Shown: piece by piece, positions 1-12,208 of the stretch
Layout of the letters: the number at the start of each line of letters is the position of its first letter
Numbering within the stretch: the stretch's first letter is position 1
NCBI GenBank assembly: GCA_963969595.1
Contig: OZ018409.1
Coordinates: 27,231,282-27,295,281 of the forward strand
Source of the DNA: Neckera pumila
Lineage: Eukaryota; Streptophyta; Bryopsida; Hypnales; Neckeraceae
Direction of reading: 5' to 3'
Length of the DNA stretch: 64,000 nucleotides
Made by a program: the position numbers and the translations under genes
The notes under the pieces: generated by a model
Database searches by the model: none
Told to the model about the DNA's origin: nothing
What the model saw: the letters and a program-made list of their open reading frames with translations, nothing else

Positions 1-261
1 CCGGGCTTACAAGAATTGTCCCTTAAAAAAAGTTTATGTAATCCGGATTCTGGACTACTGGTAGCAGCGTACCTGTTGTGGGCAATCTATCACGAAAAGC
101 GCGACCTCCCGCCAGCCCGCAGCCCTTCAGTTGGGGACAAGAGTACAGTAGTATGAAATTTGGGGTCTTTTTTTAACTACATTTTGCCAAATCCATCCCA
201 CAACATTCAGTAAGTAGTAGCTTTCATGCCCGTTGCCTTTCCTGCATGCACCTTGTTCATC

Positions 262-545
262 ACGTAAACCACTCCCAGGATTCCTCCGTTCATTTTGCGG
301 GGTGGTTCTCGACTGTAATCCACAATTACTTGGATAAAACTGCGTAATCGAGCATTACGGGTTTTTATCTGGTTCCAACTCTCATCCTCAATTTCTCATC
401 CTTTCCTGCTTGTGATTTACGTCGGGCAACGCCTTCGTTGTCGGGGATTGCAGGATAAAAAGCGCCTCCTCTTCGGGCTCCGCCCTCCTCGTCAGCACTT
501 TTTTTCCCGCAATCCCCTCCTCCTCGGGCATTGCCCTATACATTG
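262..545 (-). repeat. GC-rich dispersed repeat, copy 1
   Basis: Reverse-complement relative of 50715-50991. It shares GTGGTTTACGT, TTCATTTTGCGGGG-like sequence, the CGTAATC/GATTACG blocks and repeated GGCATTGCCC/GGGCAATGCC segments. It is much richer in G+C than its surroundings. No TIR or coding function is clear. Confidence 0.65.
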
Positions 546-677
546 AGCCTCCACCTGTCTATTTATCTATTGATGAAGAACTATTGAGTGTGGAATATTC
601 TATACCATCTACTGTAGAGTCAAGGCAATGTTATGTCAAGAGAGGACCTGCCGATTTGTCAAATGTTTCTTATTATG

Positions 678-1468
678 TACTCCCTCTATCCCAAAATCAG
701 GTCTTCTTGTTAGACAAAATGTCCTAGATTAAGCTTAAAAATGAAAAAAAATCAATTTTTTTCTAAGTTTTACGCACATTTTGATGCACTCCTATATCGT
801 CTTGCAAATTTGAGCTTCAAATCAATTTTGAAAGTGTGATGTTTGAACACTTAAAAATTGGATTTTGGAGACATTTTTAAGAAGCTAGCACCACTAGCCA
901 ATTGTTCTCTCAGTTCTCGTGCACTCTCTATAATCTTTATGCATTTCCCGTTGTAACCCCTTCTCCCATTCCTTGGCTCATGCTGTCCAAGAGTGTAGCC
1001 CATAACATTAATCCTGTCCGGCACATAGGATTTGCCACGCCTGAAAAATTTCCAAAAATGAAGATGCATGATTTCGTTCCCCAAAATGGATGTCTAAGCA
1101 GGTCTTCCGGGCCACAAGCCAGTTGATATAGTATTTGGTTACGCGCTTTGTAATGGATACTTCTATTATGTAGACACCCATGACTTCCAGCCTGTTCCTT
1201 TCCAGATTTCTACAGTTGAAGTGCAAACTAAACAAGTTTTCTTTTGGTAAACTCATGCTTTTTTTAATTTTGATTCCCTTGGCATCCCTTAATGGTCGTA
1301 GGAAAAGTACATAGCAAATGGTCAACTAGTGTCTATTTCTATTACAAATAGTCATTCGAGTTCCACACCGTTTCATTCTGTGGGACCTTTCCCACGTCAT
1401 TACAAGAAGACAAGTTTGGGACAAAAAATATAGGCCAACAAGAAGATCATTTTGGATTGGAGGGAGTA
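678..1468. mobile_element. Stowaway/mariner-like element
   Basis: TA target duplications at 678-679 and 1467-1468 flank inverted ends CTCCCTCTATCCCAAAAT and ATTTTGGATTGGAGGGAG, the hallmark of Stowaway/Tc1-mariner MITEs (CTCCCTCYRTCCCAAAAT). Matching continues inward (TCTTCTTGTT). The 787-bp element is long for a Stowaway. Its interior (about 850-1325) keeps short open minus-strand frames of unknown origin, possibly captured sequence. Confidence 0.75.
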
Positions 1469-1932
1469 GTAAATTATGAAACACAAATAGAAATATATTG
1501 TTAAAATAGTAGCAACCAATACGTTTGTCCTACAAACTGTCACCATACAAGTACATGATATGGCTAGAGTGCAAAAAACGTACCTTCGATAGTATGAGGA
1601 GTCTTTAGGGGAGACAGTTCTTCACTTGGAAGAGTCATATAGTAGTCAAAATAATATTTATTTTTGTTAGAATGTTAGCTTCTTTGAAAGACAACCAACC
1701 CTTATTGTTTACAAAGTTGAAAATACAAAGTCCCTAATCATACCATTAGACTCCTCCTAAATGCCTACCTTTGAAGCAATATGTGCTTCAACTCCCATTG
1801 GTTGCTATTACATACTTTCGATGGTTTTGAGACATCAAATGAACCCTTTTCCATCAAAACATAGTTGAAGCAATTATGTGTACATACCTTGGTGGTTTTA
1901 GATCATCTATCTTATCCCTGAACTCACTAAAC

Positions 1933-2056
1933 CATTACATGAGATTCGGGGGTCTTAGAAGGCTGTGAGTTCCCCTGCTGTCTGCTGCATTCCCGCAATC
2001 TGGGAACGCAGCAGCAGCTGGCTGACGTGGTCGAGCGACTGCCACGTCACTTTTTG

Positions 2057-2087
<31 letters not shown>

Positions 2088-2244
2088 CTTAAAATGATAT
2101 TTTGGTAAAAAAAATTTAGTATCTTTTTTTTTTTTTTTTGAAAAAAAAAATTTCTGACACACCCGTATTGGCGTTCACTGGATCTGGGCAGATAAGGGAA
2201 CAGGCCTGAAATGGCCCTCCAAGACCTCCAAATATCATCTAATG
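1933..2244. mobile_element. MITE family C, copy 1
   Basis: Ends CATTACATGAGATTCGGGGG and, inverted, ATATCATCTAATG. The interior has a GC-rich stem (CGCAGCAGCAGC against CTGCTGCATT), long A and T runs, and AACAGGCCTGAAATGG shared with other C copies. Non-coding. Confidence 0.7.
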
Positions 2245-3218
2245 AAAGCTCTCAGGAGAATGGAGAGCTTGAAACATTGTGAACTTCAACAAATTTGGAG
2301 AGAGATTTTGCAAAGCTTGTTGCTACCATGACTTCCTCAATCCCTTAATGACCATGAGTGCAAATTTTGAACAATGAATGAACGGAAACACCTCCAAACT
2401 CATCGAAATGCACCTTTTTCATCTATTAATTTTTAAAAGATTCTTGTATCAGTTCTTTAATATTTATACAATATAGATTATGAAGATTTTCTTGTACAAA
2501 TATTCTATAAGTCAAAGGGTATCAGTAGGTCTAACCTCAAAAGGTAACTTTTTAGTTCAAAAATTGACTCTTCAAAAACAACTTGAATAAAAAAATAATA
2601 TAAAAATCTTCAAAAATCAATATGATTAGAACTCAACATTTGGAACTTATAGAAAAAAAATCCTGTAAAAAATCATAAATATCCAATCTACAATTGATTT
2701 TAGAAGGAATTTTCAATTTCTAACTTCTAAATTTATTGTAAATTATTGGTTTGTGTATTTGTTGATTAAAGTGTATGGATGCGATCTAGAATTCATATTT
2801 TACAACTACTGTTTGAGATTCATCATTAAAATATTCTTTTAAGTTGCATTTTATGATAGAGCTTTATAATTTTGGAAATTTGGATGACTCTCTGGTCCTT
2901 TAGGGTTTAATACGTCTATGGACATTTGAGTGGAATGAAGGCAAATTTTTGTGCATCTAAAATGATATTGTCTAAACCTTGCATAAGAAATGAAAGAAAA
3001 TTTTGAATTACATAAAATTGTGTAATGGCTCTAAGAGGAAAAATTGGAATTATTGGCCTCATAAAATTTTAGGGGAGGCTCATGAAAAGCAAGGAAGACA
3101 AGTTTCTAACTACTAAAAAGCTACTTATATCACTGGACTTGAACTTTAGGGCTTCTTTTAGTTTGACAATAAGGCAAACTTTAAGCTACTCCCAAAATGT
3201 GTTTTTTCCTATTCACAT

Positions 3219-3504
3219 CATTAGGAAAAATTTCAGCCTTCTAGAAGGCTGTGAGTTCTGCACCCGCCCGGTGCAATTAAGGGAAAAAATCAAAATATTT
3301 TTTTTTTAATTTTAATTTTAAAAAAAAAAATGGGGTATTGAAGCAGTACTAGTGCCACGTCAAATTTTTAATTTTTTTCATATTTTTATTTTCAAAAAAA
3401 AAAATGTGAAAAAGAGTTTCTTTATTCATTCTGAAATTGCATCAAAGGGGTCCTGTAAATCAATTCCTTAGCGGCCTTCTGGAGGGCTGAAATTTTTTCT
3501 AATG
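3219..3504. mobile_element. MITE family B1, copy 1
   Basis: Inverted ends CATTAGGAAAAATTTCAGCC and GGCTGAAATTTTTTCTAATG, 286 bp apart. The interior has CCGCCCGGTGCAATTAA and poly-A/T tracts. Non-coding. Confidence 0.8.
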
Positions 3505-4349
3505 GGAATTGAAAGCATCATAAAATTCAATCAAGACAATTTTGACATTGGAAAACTAGAATATTTAATTCCAATTTTAACACAACATAGAAGTTTACTT
3601 TCACCATGTCATTTTGTCCTAATAGTGTGTGGGAGTCTAACTTACTAAATTTACTCTATTTGGAAAGAATGAAGGATGAAATATTACTGTGTTGCATCAA
3701 TTTCCAAAAATTAAAAAGTTTGTGGTGATACTAATTTCCTAAGTATCATAATGCTAATTCTCCCTCTCATTGGTACTCGGTAGAACAAATCAATGCATTA
3801 AGTGAGTATAGTAGGGTTTAATAAACTTACAAATTTTTCAATCAGTTTTCACTAGAAAGGTTCAATAATTTTAGGATTCTCTAGCATGCTAAGACATAAA
3901 CCAATTTTGAAACCACAATTGATTTTTTTTTATATAGTATCTACCATTTCATAGAGAACCTTTAGAAGATAGTGAAAGATTTTTTGTAATGGGTGAAGAA
4001 CAAGCAAGAAATCATACAAGCAATTCAAATGGTATGGGATTGTGTCTCTCTTAAGCAATTGTAAAGACTCATTTCTAATATGTGCCATTAAATACAAGTT
4101 GTGATTTTCACAAATGGTGGCAACACTAGATGGTAGATAGTGTATACAAAACATCAAATTCTTTATATAATTTTCAATTAGATGTGTGTATTTGTAATGA
4201 TGAAGAAGTAGACTTTAGTGTGATTCCACGCAATTTACAATTCAACCACGGTCCTAGTATGGGGGCCTCTAGTGATTCAGATCCTAGGCCCTTCACTAAA
4301 AAACAGATTGTAAATAACTAGAATGTAATTAGTGAAACTTCAAAAAAAT

Positions 4350-4456
4350 TTGCTTAAAATGATATTTTTTGATAGCCCATCCTGTTGTTCACAAAATCAG
4401 GCCAGATTGAAGAACAGGCCTGAAATGGCCCTTCAATGCCCTGAAATGTCATCTAT
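4350..4456. mobile_element. MITE family C, fragment
   Basis: Only the right half is recognisable: GCTTAAAATGATATTTT, then AACAGGCCTGAAATGGCCC, then GAAATGTCATCTA. The left end is missing. Confidence 0.55.
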
Positions 4457-4770
4457 GCAGTTGTAATCTCCTAATCATGGATTTGAATGTCAAGGAGCCG
4501 TACTAGGACTGTGCAACAATTCAAATTATGTTCATTTTAAAGCGTACACGAGCCTCCCAAAATTCTCCTAGTCTCAAAGGGATCCAAAAATTTGTAAGTT
4601 TATTGGACCCTACTATCTAGTATAGTAGCATTCACTCTTTTGTGGTTGAGTCATCATTCTTACATTGAATAATCTTACGATTGATGCTATAATAGATTCT
4701 ACCGGCTTTGCAGAAAATAATAGCATTCTATTCCATCACAATTGTCGTCAACAGTAACGCTCTGGGAAAG

Positions 4771-5005
4771 AATTAGATGACACTTCGGGGCATTGGGAGA
4801 CCGTGAGTTCCAGAAGAGTTCCCTGCATTTCCAATCTGCAAGAATGCAATTGCAGCAACTAGTTGATATGGCCGGGACTCTGCCACATCATTTTTGAAAA
4901 AATAAAATGAAAAATCTAACAACCCATACCGCTATTCACAAAATTGGGCCGGATTAGGGAATGGGCCTGAAATAGGCTCCTAATGCCCCCAAATGTCATC
5001 TAATG
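4771..5005. mobile_element. MITE family C, copy 2
   Basis: Left end TTAGATGACACTTCGGGGCA and right end CCCCCAAATGTCATCTAATG are inverted repeats. The interior carries the same blocks as the other C copies (GGCCGGATTAGGGAATGG). Confidence 0.75.
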
Positions 5006-6150
5006 TCCCAAAGTCTCTACTCCGCCCAACTCCTAGGTATTGGGGGTCAATATTAACTCTGTAAGGACATGCCCCTGACCACTGAGTTCTACCTTCACTG
5101 TTCATTACATTGTTTGCTTAATTTTTTCAACTAGAAAAGAATAAAAAAACTTGTATTTATTTTTCAAAGATGAAATCACATGTCTGCTACAAGTTGTAAA
5201 ATTTTCAACCTTTTCTGCAAAAATTTGAAATTCCTGTAAACTTCTTAAGGAAAAAATGAAGAAAATTCATATCAAATATAAAATATACTCAAGGAATTTG
5301 AAATTTTCACTATAGATGTATAATATGGTGTATAACATCATTGTACAAACCATAGTTATAGATCCAAATTTTATTTTGCTATAAAATATTGAAATTTAAG
5401 ATTTCTTGAAAATTTCCGATTAGAGTAGAAAGTCCACTTGTTAAGCTTTATTTTATTAGTTGGACTCAAATTCAAAAAATACCACTTTTATGGCTAAAAT
5501 TCACATCAAGAGTAAATAGCAAGAAATGGCCCAAATACACTACAAGAGTGACCCGTGGATTAAGCACCCTCTTCTTTAGAAAGTCAATAAGATCATAACA
5601 AGGGACTTCACAATAATATTTCTTTAAAATTTACTGAAGTACTCCAAATGAATAAATTGAATGAAATTTTTTTTTTCCATCCTCTACTTTCAGCTGAAGT
5701 CATCCACCTTTGTGTCCACAATAGTGGTAGAGGATTAATACTAAGGTAGAAGGGACCCTAATTCTATCACTATTACCTGAAAAAACAACCTTTGCATTAT
5801 TTTCCTCAACCTTGGAGTATAGAAATCATTCAATCTTTCACCTACTTTTGAAGGGAGGAGGGGGAGTAAGGTGGAAACACCTAAAACCATTAAAATAAGC
5901 AGTTCAACATAGTTGGAGGCACCTTTTCACAAAAACATATATTTTCATTTTTAGGCCTACCAATAAATGAAGCTTATAAAGCCTAGCTTCTACTTTAATT
6001 TGGAATGAGTATAGTAACTTGACTTGCACCATTGATGACCTTCTACACTATCATAGTGTGAGACCTTTGTACATTTTTGCCAAATTATTATTTAAAATTG
6101 AAAGAGTTGATTGGAAAGTTCATTTTCATTAATAAGTTATTTGACAATTA

Positions 6151-7005
6151 TTAACCTTGAAAGGCCCAAAGCCCCAAAGGCCCCTTGTGGGACATTTGGG
6201 ATTTTGAGCAGGCTAAAATATATATTTTTTCAATTAGTGCCCAAGAGCAAAAGTTATGCCACCCAAAGTTAAAAAAGCAACTCGCCGGGTAGAAAAAAAA
6301 ACTTTAAAATTTTTTTTTTTTTTTTAATTTCTTCTCAAAGATCATGTTTTTATATAAATTTGAAGCTTTGATTTATTCTATTTGGACTCAAAATGAGAAA
6401 GTTATAGGCAATCTTGTTTTCGTGCAATTTAACATCTTCTTCAAAACACAACTTATAGGATTTATTTTTTGAATGCAATTTTCAATTTTTTTCAATTTTT
6501 TTTAGGAAAGGTTGAGTTTGTTTGCAAGAACAATCCTATTGTTGGATTTATAGTGTTTTAATTCCACCTAAGAGCTATTAACAATTTAGTGTTTCATTCA
6601 ATTTTGGACCTACTTCTACTTAACACTTTTTTTATATGTGAAAATCAAGTTTTGACATTCTGAATTTTTTTTTCCCAATTCTTAACTTTAATGTTCAACA
6701 TAAAAAAGTTTAACCCAATGGTGTGTAGTGCAAAAAAAATCTACAAATGGCCGTCAAGTCATCTAAAATTGGAGGTCACAATTCAAAAAAACTTCTTTTT
6801 CCAACTTCAAATGCTAATGTCTTCTAATCTGTATGGTCAAATTTCATGAAATTTTTACCACATAATCTAAGACAAGTGAAGTACAAGATCTAATGGTTAG
6901 ATTTTTTTTTTTAAAGTTTTTTTTGGTTTCTTGAGTGATCGTAGCAGAAATGGCAGTTTTCAATGGTTTTGGAGCCAAAAAATGCCTTGGGCCTTTAGGG
7001 GTTAA
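6151..7005. mobile_element. Family A-related non-coding element
   Basis: Starts TTAACCTTGAAAGGCCC and ends GGGCCTTTAGGGGTTAA, inverted. The interior resembles the 48.06-48.65 kb element (GAGCAAAAGTTATGCC, GAGAAAGTTATGG). I recognise no transposase. Confidence 0.7.
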
Positions 7006-7668
7006 ATATTTTTTCTTAACTTTTGGCAGCCCTTCAAATAATCTCAAAAAGTTAGAAAGTTTTCTTCATTGCATAGGAAATTAATAGTGTTGCTTTCAAT
7101 GAACTCATTACTTTTCATAGTGTCCCTGCTTTGTTGTAAAGTTAGATAATAAAGCTATATAGGTATTTTTTCTGACATTTTGACTTTCTTTATAGTTAAT
7201 TGTCCTGAAATTGGCAAAGTGGCTTATTAATTTCCAAAAAACATTTGCCTTCAAACTTTTTAGTTATTTTTTGTAGAAGATGAATCATGCTTGCTACATA
7301 TAGAAACTCAAAATATATTTTTTTAAATTTTGATTATTATAGAATATATTTTTGTCTAGATGGAAAACTTTTATTCATTTTATTTGGACTAATGATGAGA
7401 AAGTACGGGGTGCTAATATGTGAGCCTAGGATCATGAGTACATGAATTTAGGAGTCTAGATACCAATATTATAGGTGTCTATACTACAAAATCCTTCTAT
7501 GATTATAGGCTACCTATGTTATAGATACTTACATTATAGGTGTATATTATAAGCACCTTCGACGGTTGTAGGTATCTACTATACCAAGGCTCAAGACTCA
7601 TACATTGGTATTTTTATATTTATAGGCTAGCATTATTGATAAAAAAGTTATGGAGAATCTTGATTTTC

Positions 7669-7812
7669 AAGCAATCAAAATATCTTCTTCAAATAATAAT
7701 TTACAAGCAATCAAAACATCTTCTTCAAATAATAATTTACAAGCAATCAAAACATCTTCTTCAAATAATAATTTACAAGCAATCAAAACATCTTCTTCAA
7801 AAAATAATTTCT
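7669..7812 (+). repeat. 36-bp tandem repeat, four units
   Basis: Units of 36 bp containing CAATCAAAACATCTTCTTC and AAATAATAATTTACAAG. The period is a multiple of three, so an accidental reading frame stays open through it. Confidence 0.9.
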
Positions 7813-7891
7813 GAATCCAATTTTCACAAGTTTTTCTGTAAAACGTTCCTCATGATTTAGAGTTCTTTCCAGGACAATCTCACCATTGAAA

Positions 7892-9832
7892 TTAACCCCT
7901 CAAGGACCAACATGTGTTTTTTGGCTACATAGAAATTTTGGGCAGGTACATGTGACTAGAGATTTCCATATTTTTGGCCCAAATTTTAATAGAAGGTGTA
8001 CATGAGGAATAACTTTAATGCCCAACAATTTTCATAACCTTTGACTACATGATATGTAGTTTGTTTCTCAACTCAAGCAGCCCAAGCAAACAAAAAAAAA
8101 TCACTTTTTTCACAAACAAAAGTTTGAAATTGATTTTTAAGAGTTATATATACATGGGAAGCTTTGAATCATTTCATTTTGATCAGTGAATAAAAAATTA
8201 TGAGGATTTTTTTGTTTGCGGGCAGCTATGGATTTTCTACTCTAAAATAAACTTTGAAGTCCTTTATCTTACTTAATTTTTAATGTTTTTTGAAAAAAAT
8301 AAAATCATAGGATGTAGATTGTTTGTTACAACATTGCAACCATTGAAATTGGCTTTTTTCATTTCTATAATTAAATTCTTAACAATTTAGTATTTTGAAT
8401 TATTCTCTACTTTTTTCTACTTATTATTTTTATCTTATACTAGTGATTGGCGTTTGCTATGCTACGCACTCATCATTAGAATTTTATTAGAATTTTTATA
8501 TATTAGATAAAATGCAAAACAAAAATTTCAATAAATCTTCAAATAAAAATTACTAACATCTTTGTATAATTTTGTTTATAAGTAAGCATATATTGAAATG
8601 TACAATAGAAATTTATTGAATGATGAATGAAAGATATAAAATGGTAAATACTGTAAAAGATACACATTTATTGTAATGCATTCAAAAGTTGACTCAATTG
8701 TTACAAACAATGGCAACCCAAAAACTTGGTGAATTGAAAAGAAAAACTTGTAAATTTCAAAAACTTCATAAACAACTTAATTGTTGTAAAATCCAAAATC
8801 GCTTCAATTGAATAAATTTCTCAAATCATTTGGTAGTAGCAATAGAATTTTGAAATCATAAAAGCTGTAAAAGTGATATTACAGAGGTGACTGCAAACTA
8901 CTATTCTAATTCTGTAATATAACATTGTGTCAAAATATTATTTTTATGTATGCATGATTGAAAGTATTTTTTCAAAATATTAAAATTAATTATTTCAAAG
9001 ACTTGTTGAAATCACTATCATGCGTTTTATTAAAATATATCAAAATTTTACTAATATGTGATACAGTGAATGCGTAGCTCAGCAAGCATGAGCCCCTATT
9101 ATTAATGGTAGCATTTGTGATACTATAGAGGGAGTTATGATTTTAGTAGTATGATGTTGTACAATTCCAAATGATGTGAAATTTTTCAAGCATATGACCA
9201 GCTTGTCTAGAAAAAAGAATCCAAAGAAGCACCACCATTCTGGACAAATTTTCATGGAAAAATGAGCTTGTGAAGTGCAGCTGCTTTGCTTTCCCGATAG
9301 GACCAAAAAAAAATTTAGTGAATATGAATGCTTATAACTTGCAATGAAGTGGTGGAAATTTTTGAAATTTTTGAAATGATTTATGTAAATTTGAATGCTT
9401 AAATTTTGCAATCCATGCAGTGGAAATTTTTGAAATTTTTACCACATGCATTAGGAAAAGTTTGGGTTTTCTAAGAGGATGCTAGTGTTTGATTTTTGGG
9501 ACGCCCACGGTGCAATTAAAATTTTTTTTAAAAAAATTAAAAAATTTGGAAAAAAGAAATTAAAAAAAAAAGTAAAAAAAGTAAACAATTTGACATTGTG
9601 CTGATGTGGCACTAAATTTCATTCTTTTTCCATAATTGCATCGAAGAAGTGCAAAACCTGCGGCCCTTTCGAGGGTTGAAATTTTTCCTAATGTCTTCAA
9701 GTCAGCATATTGTAAGATCCTGTGGTTACATGTGTTAAATAAAGTTTTTTGCAAAAATTTGATAATTGTTCTAGAAATGGCAATTTTTGAGCGTTTTTGG
9801 TGAAAACTTAATTATGGAACATTAGGGGTTAA
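7892..9832 (-). mobile_element. Family A element broken by two nested insertions
   Basis: Outer ends TTAACCCCTCAAGGACCAA and ATTAGGGGTTAA. Comparison with the copy at 29966-30900 shows its sequence stops near 8.43 kb, resumes near 9.15 kb, and is interrupted again at 9449-9693 by a B1 MITE. The first insert (about 8.43-9.15 kb) begins TACTAGTGATTGGCG and has partly inverted TGCTACGC/GCGTAGC motifs near its ends. Its class is uncertain (Helitron-like or other). Confidence 0.7.
9449..9693. mobile_element. MITE family B1, copy 2 (nested in a family A element)
   Basis: Inverted ends CATTAGGAAAAG and TTTTTCCTAATG. It shares CGCCCACGGTGCAATTAAAA and the GGCCCTTTCGAGGGTTGAAA end with copy 1. It interrupts a family A copy: ACCACATG on the left and TCTTCAAGTCAGCA on the right rejoin as in uninterrupted copies. 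Confidence 0.8.
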
Positions 9833-10197
9833 TGTGTTTCAATGCCATCTTAGAGCTATTAAACAATTTAGTTTTTCCTTCTATCTCATACCTACTTCTA
9901 CTTAACAATTTTTTTAAGTATGAAAATCAAAAATAATTTGGTGAATTCTTTCACAAGACTATCAATTCAATTCTCCAACATGGAAATTAAAAATTAAAAA
10001 TCAATTTTGCAAAATTTTGAAGTTACGAAGTTTCAAAGTCTTAAATATAAAATTAGACAAGGTTCACAAAAAATCTTTTTCTTCACTTTAAATGCAAATA
10101 TCTTGCAATCTGCGTGGTGAAAGTTCTTGAAATTTCTTTCTACTCAATCTCATACTAGTCAAGTATAAGATCCTATGATCAAATTTATAAGAAAGTA

Positions 10198-10780
10198 CTC
10201 TCTTTGTCTTGCAATAAATCCGGGTTTTCCTAGGAATGGCTAGATTACTGCATGAATAGCTCCTATTTTCAAAAGATTACAAGTTGAGTATAGCTTCTAT
10301 TAAACCCCACGAGGTGCGAAAGAATAGAAGTCAATAGCAAAGTGGTGCATGTTGAAAACAAACAAAAATAGCGACAAATTTTTGCCCTTTTTGAAACTGC
10401 TCCAGTGGTATTGATTTTGATGACTTTATGAGCAATGTTGGTGCATTGTTGTCCATTGACGTCTTTTGTGTTCAATTCTGACAATGTCTTGTGATTCAAG
10501 TCTAGGAAATTTTCAATAGGAGATATGTTAGTAGCAGTTTTTGTATAGTTGTGTGTTGAATTCTTCACCTTTGGTTGGTTAGAAGTTGCATTTTGATTCC
10601 GTTTGCAAGGATTGAATTGCTATATAGACTTTGGAGACTAGTATCTTTAGATTCTTTTGCTTTAGGCCATTTAAACTAGCTTTTGATGTTGTCCATCAAG
10701 TTGTGGAGAGCCGGTATCTAATAATTTAATTTGAGACAAGTATATTTGGAAATCCCGGATTTATTGCGAGACAACAAAAT
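10198..10780. mobile_element. Mariner-like inverted-repeat element
   Basis: The left end GTCTTGCAATAAATCCGGG is matched by the right-end inverse CCCGGATTTATTGCGAGAC, and TTTTCC continues the match inward. The start CTCTCTTTGTC resembles Stowaway termini. The right boundary is blurred by a second CCCGGATTTATTGCG block. Confidence 0.6.
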
Positions 10781-10997
10781 TGCGATAAATCCCGGATTTA
10801 TTGCGTAAATTTTTTAAAATTTTTGTGCTTTGCAATGGAAATGGTAGTTTTGAGTTTTTTTTAATGAAAAAAAATCCCTCAATGATCCTTTAAGATTTAA
10901 TGTATTCCGTCAGTTATAAAGACCTCAAGAGAAGCACATCATTCATCCACTCAACTATGTTGAATTCCTTATTTTGACGGTGTTAGGTGTTTTCAAG

Positions 10998-11317
10998 TAA
11001 GGTAGGAGGTTCTAAAAACGAGCGGGCTCTAAAATAGACCACCTCTTGAAATATACACTATTTGTACATGTTGTTTTTTCATAGCCTTAGGAATGTACAG
11101 ACAATGCATATTTTAGGATTTCAAAGCCCTATACCATTTCAACTTCAAAATTTTATAACTAATTTCAGAAAGCTCCAAAAATATGAAACGACTTGGATTA
11201 GATGTCAATTCCACTTGTCTTTCAAGAAAAATTTACTGAAAAATATTTTAAGATGTTTCACCTCCCCAAATTTCAGTTCCAGCCCTTAGATGGTCCATTT
11301 ATGGACCTCCTACCTTA
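10998..11317. mobile_element. MITE family E, copy 1
   Basis: Inverted ends TAAGGTAGGAGGTTC and GACCTCCTACCTTA about 320 bp apart. The interior includes CACCTCTTGAAATATACA, also seen in the copy at 46464-46757. Confidence 0.75.
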
Positions 11318-11359
11318 GATATAACTAGTGTGCCCCTGTGCCGTTGGCCCAATTTTCAT

Positions 11360-11432
11360 CTACTCCCGGTTCCACTCCTGGTTCTATTTCCAATTCTACT
11401 CCCAGTTCTACTCCCGGTTCCACTCCCAGTAC
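11360..11432. repeat. 12-bp degenerate tandem repeat
   Basis: Successive variants of TTCYACTCCCRG. Confidence 0.8.
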
Positions 11433-11630
11433 CAAGAACGCCACCAAAATCAAAGTAAAAGTAATTTTCTAATTTTTTAATCAATAAATACTTTGAAATT
11501 CAATAACTTTTGCACCACCGCTCCAAACGCCACGAAACCAAGCCGGTGCACCCCTCCTCGGCGAGAGCTTTCCGACGGTACCAAGCATGCGGCCGGGGGA
11601 CGCACGGTCAGGAAGTTGTCCACACTACAA

Positions 11631-11660
11631 ACAAAACAAAACAAAACAAAACAAAACAAA
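11631..11660. repeat. (AAAAC)n microsatellite
   Basis: Pentanucleotide run, about six units. Confidence 0.95.
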
Positions 11661-12208
11661 CAGCCTCATTTAAGGTATTGATAAGCAGAGAAAAGCAAGA
11701 CTGCGCAATCCTAACCACCAATCACCGATGTCACGCTCTGGACAGTTGACACGTATCACACATGCATGCGTGTCAACCGACAGTTGCTTATCACTGGCGC
11801 CAAGTGGCATCCTCCCAGTATCTTCATTCCTGTGGAGATTCCTTGCACTGCGTCTCCCTCGCTCCTGCTTCCTAACATTTCAACACCGAGCTTTATCCCA
11901 ATGCACTTCAAGAGATTGGTGGTCGTTTGTGAAATTTCGATTTCTTCATTTCGTGACGAGAATCGCGTCAACCCACCAGAGAATTAGGCAAGTGGTGAGT
12001 AGCTTGTGAGTAGCACATTTTGCGCATTGATTGTACTGAATTTTGTGACCTTGTTTCCTTGCTCCTGTGATATGTTTTGCTTGCAATTGCTCCCTTCTGC
12101 TGCATTTTCTCTGCGAATGTCATGAATGTGACTTAAGTGGCCAATGCAGTTGTTTTGTGCTTTACTCCAGACGCCTGAGAAGCTCACAGCGCCTGCAGTG
12201 GTTCCAAA

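Noticed and set aside
10269..10568. 99-codon minus frame
   Set aside because: Lies wholly inside the mariner-like element at 10198-10780 and has no transposase motif.
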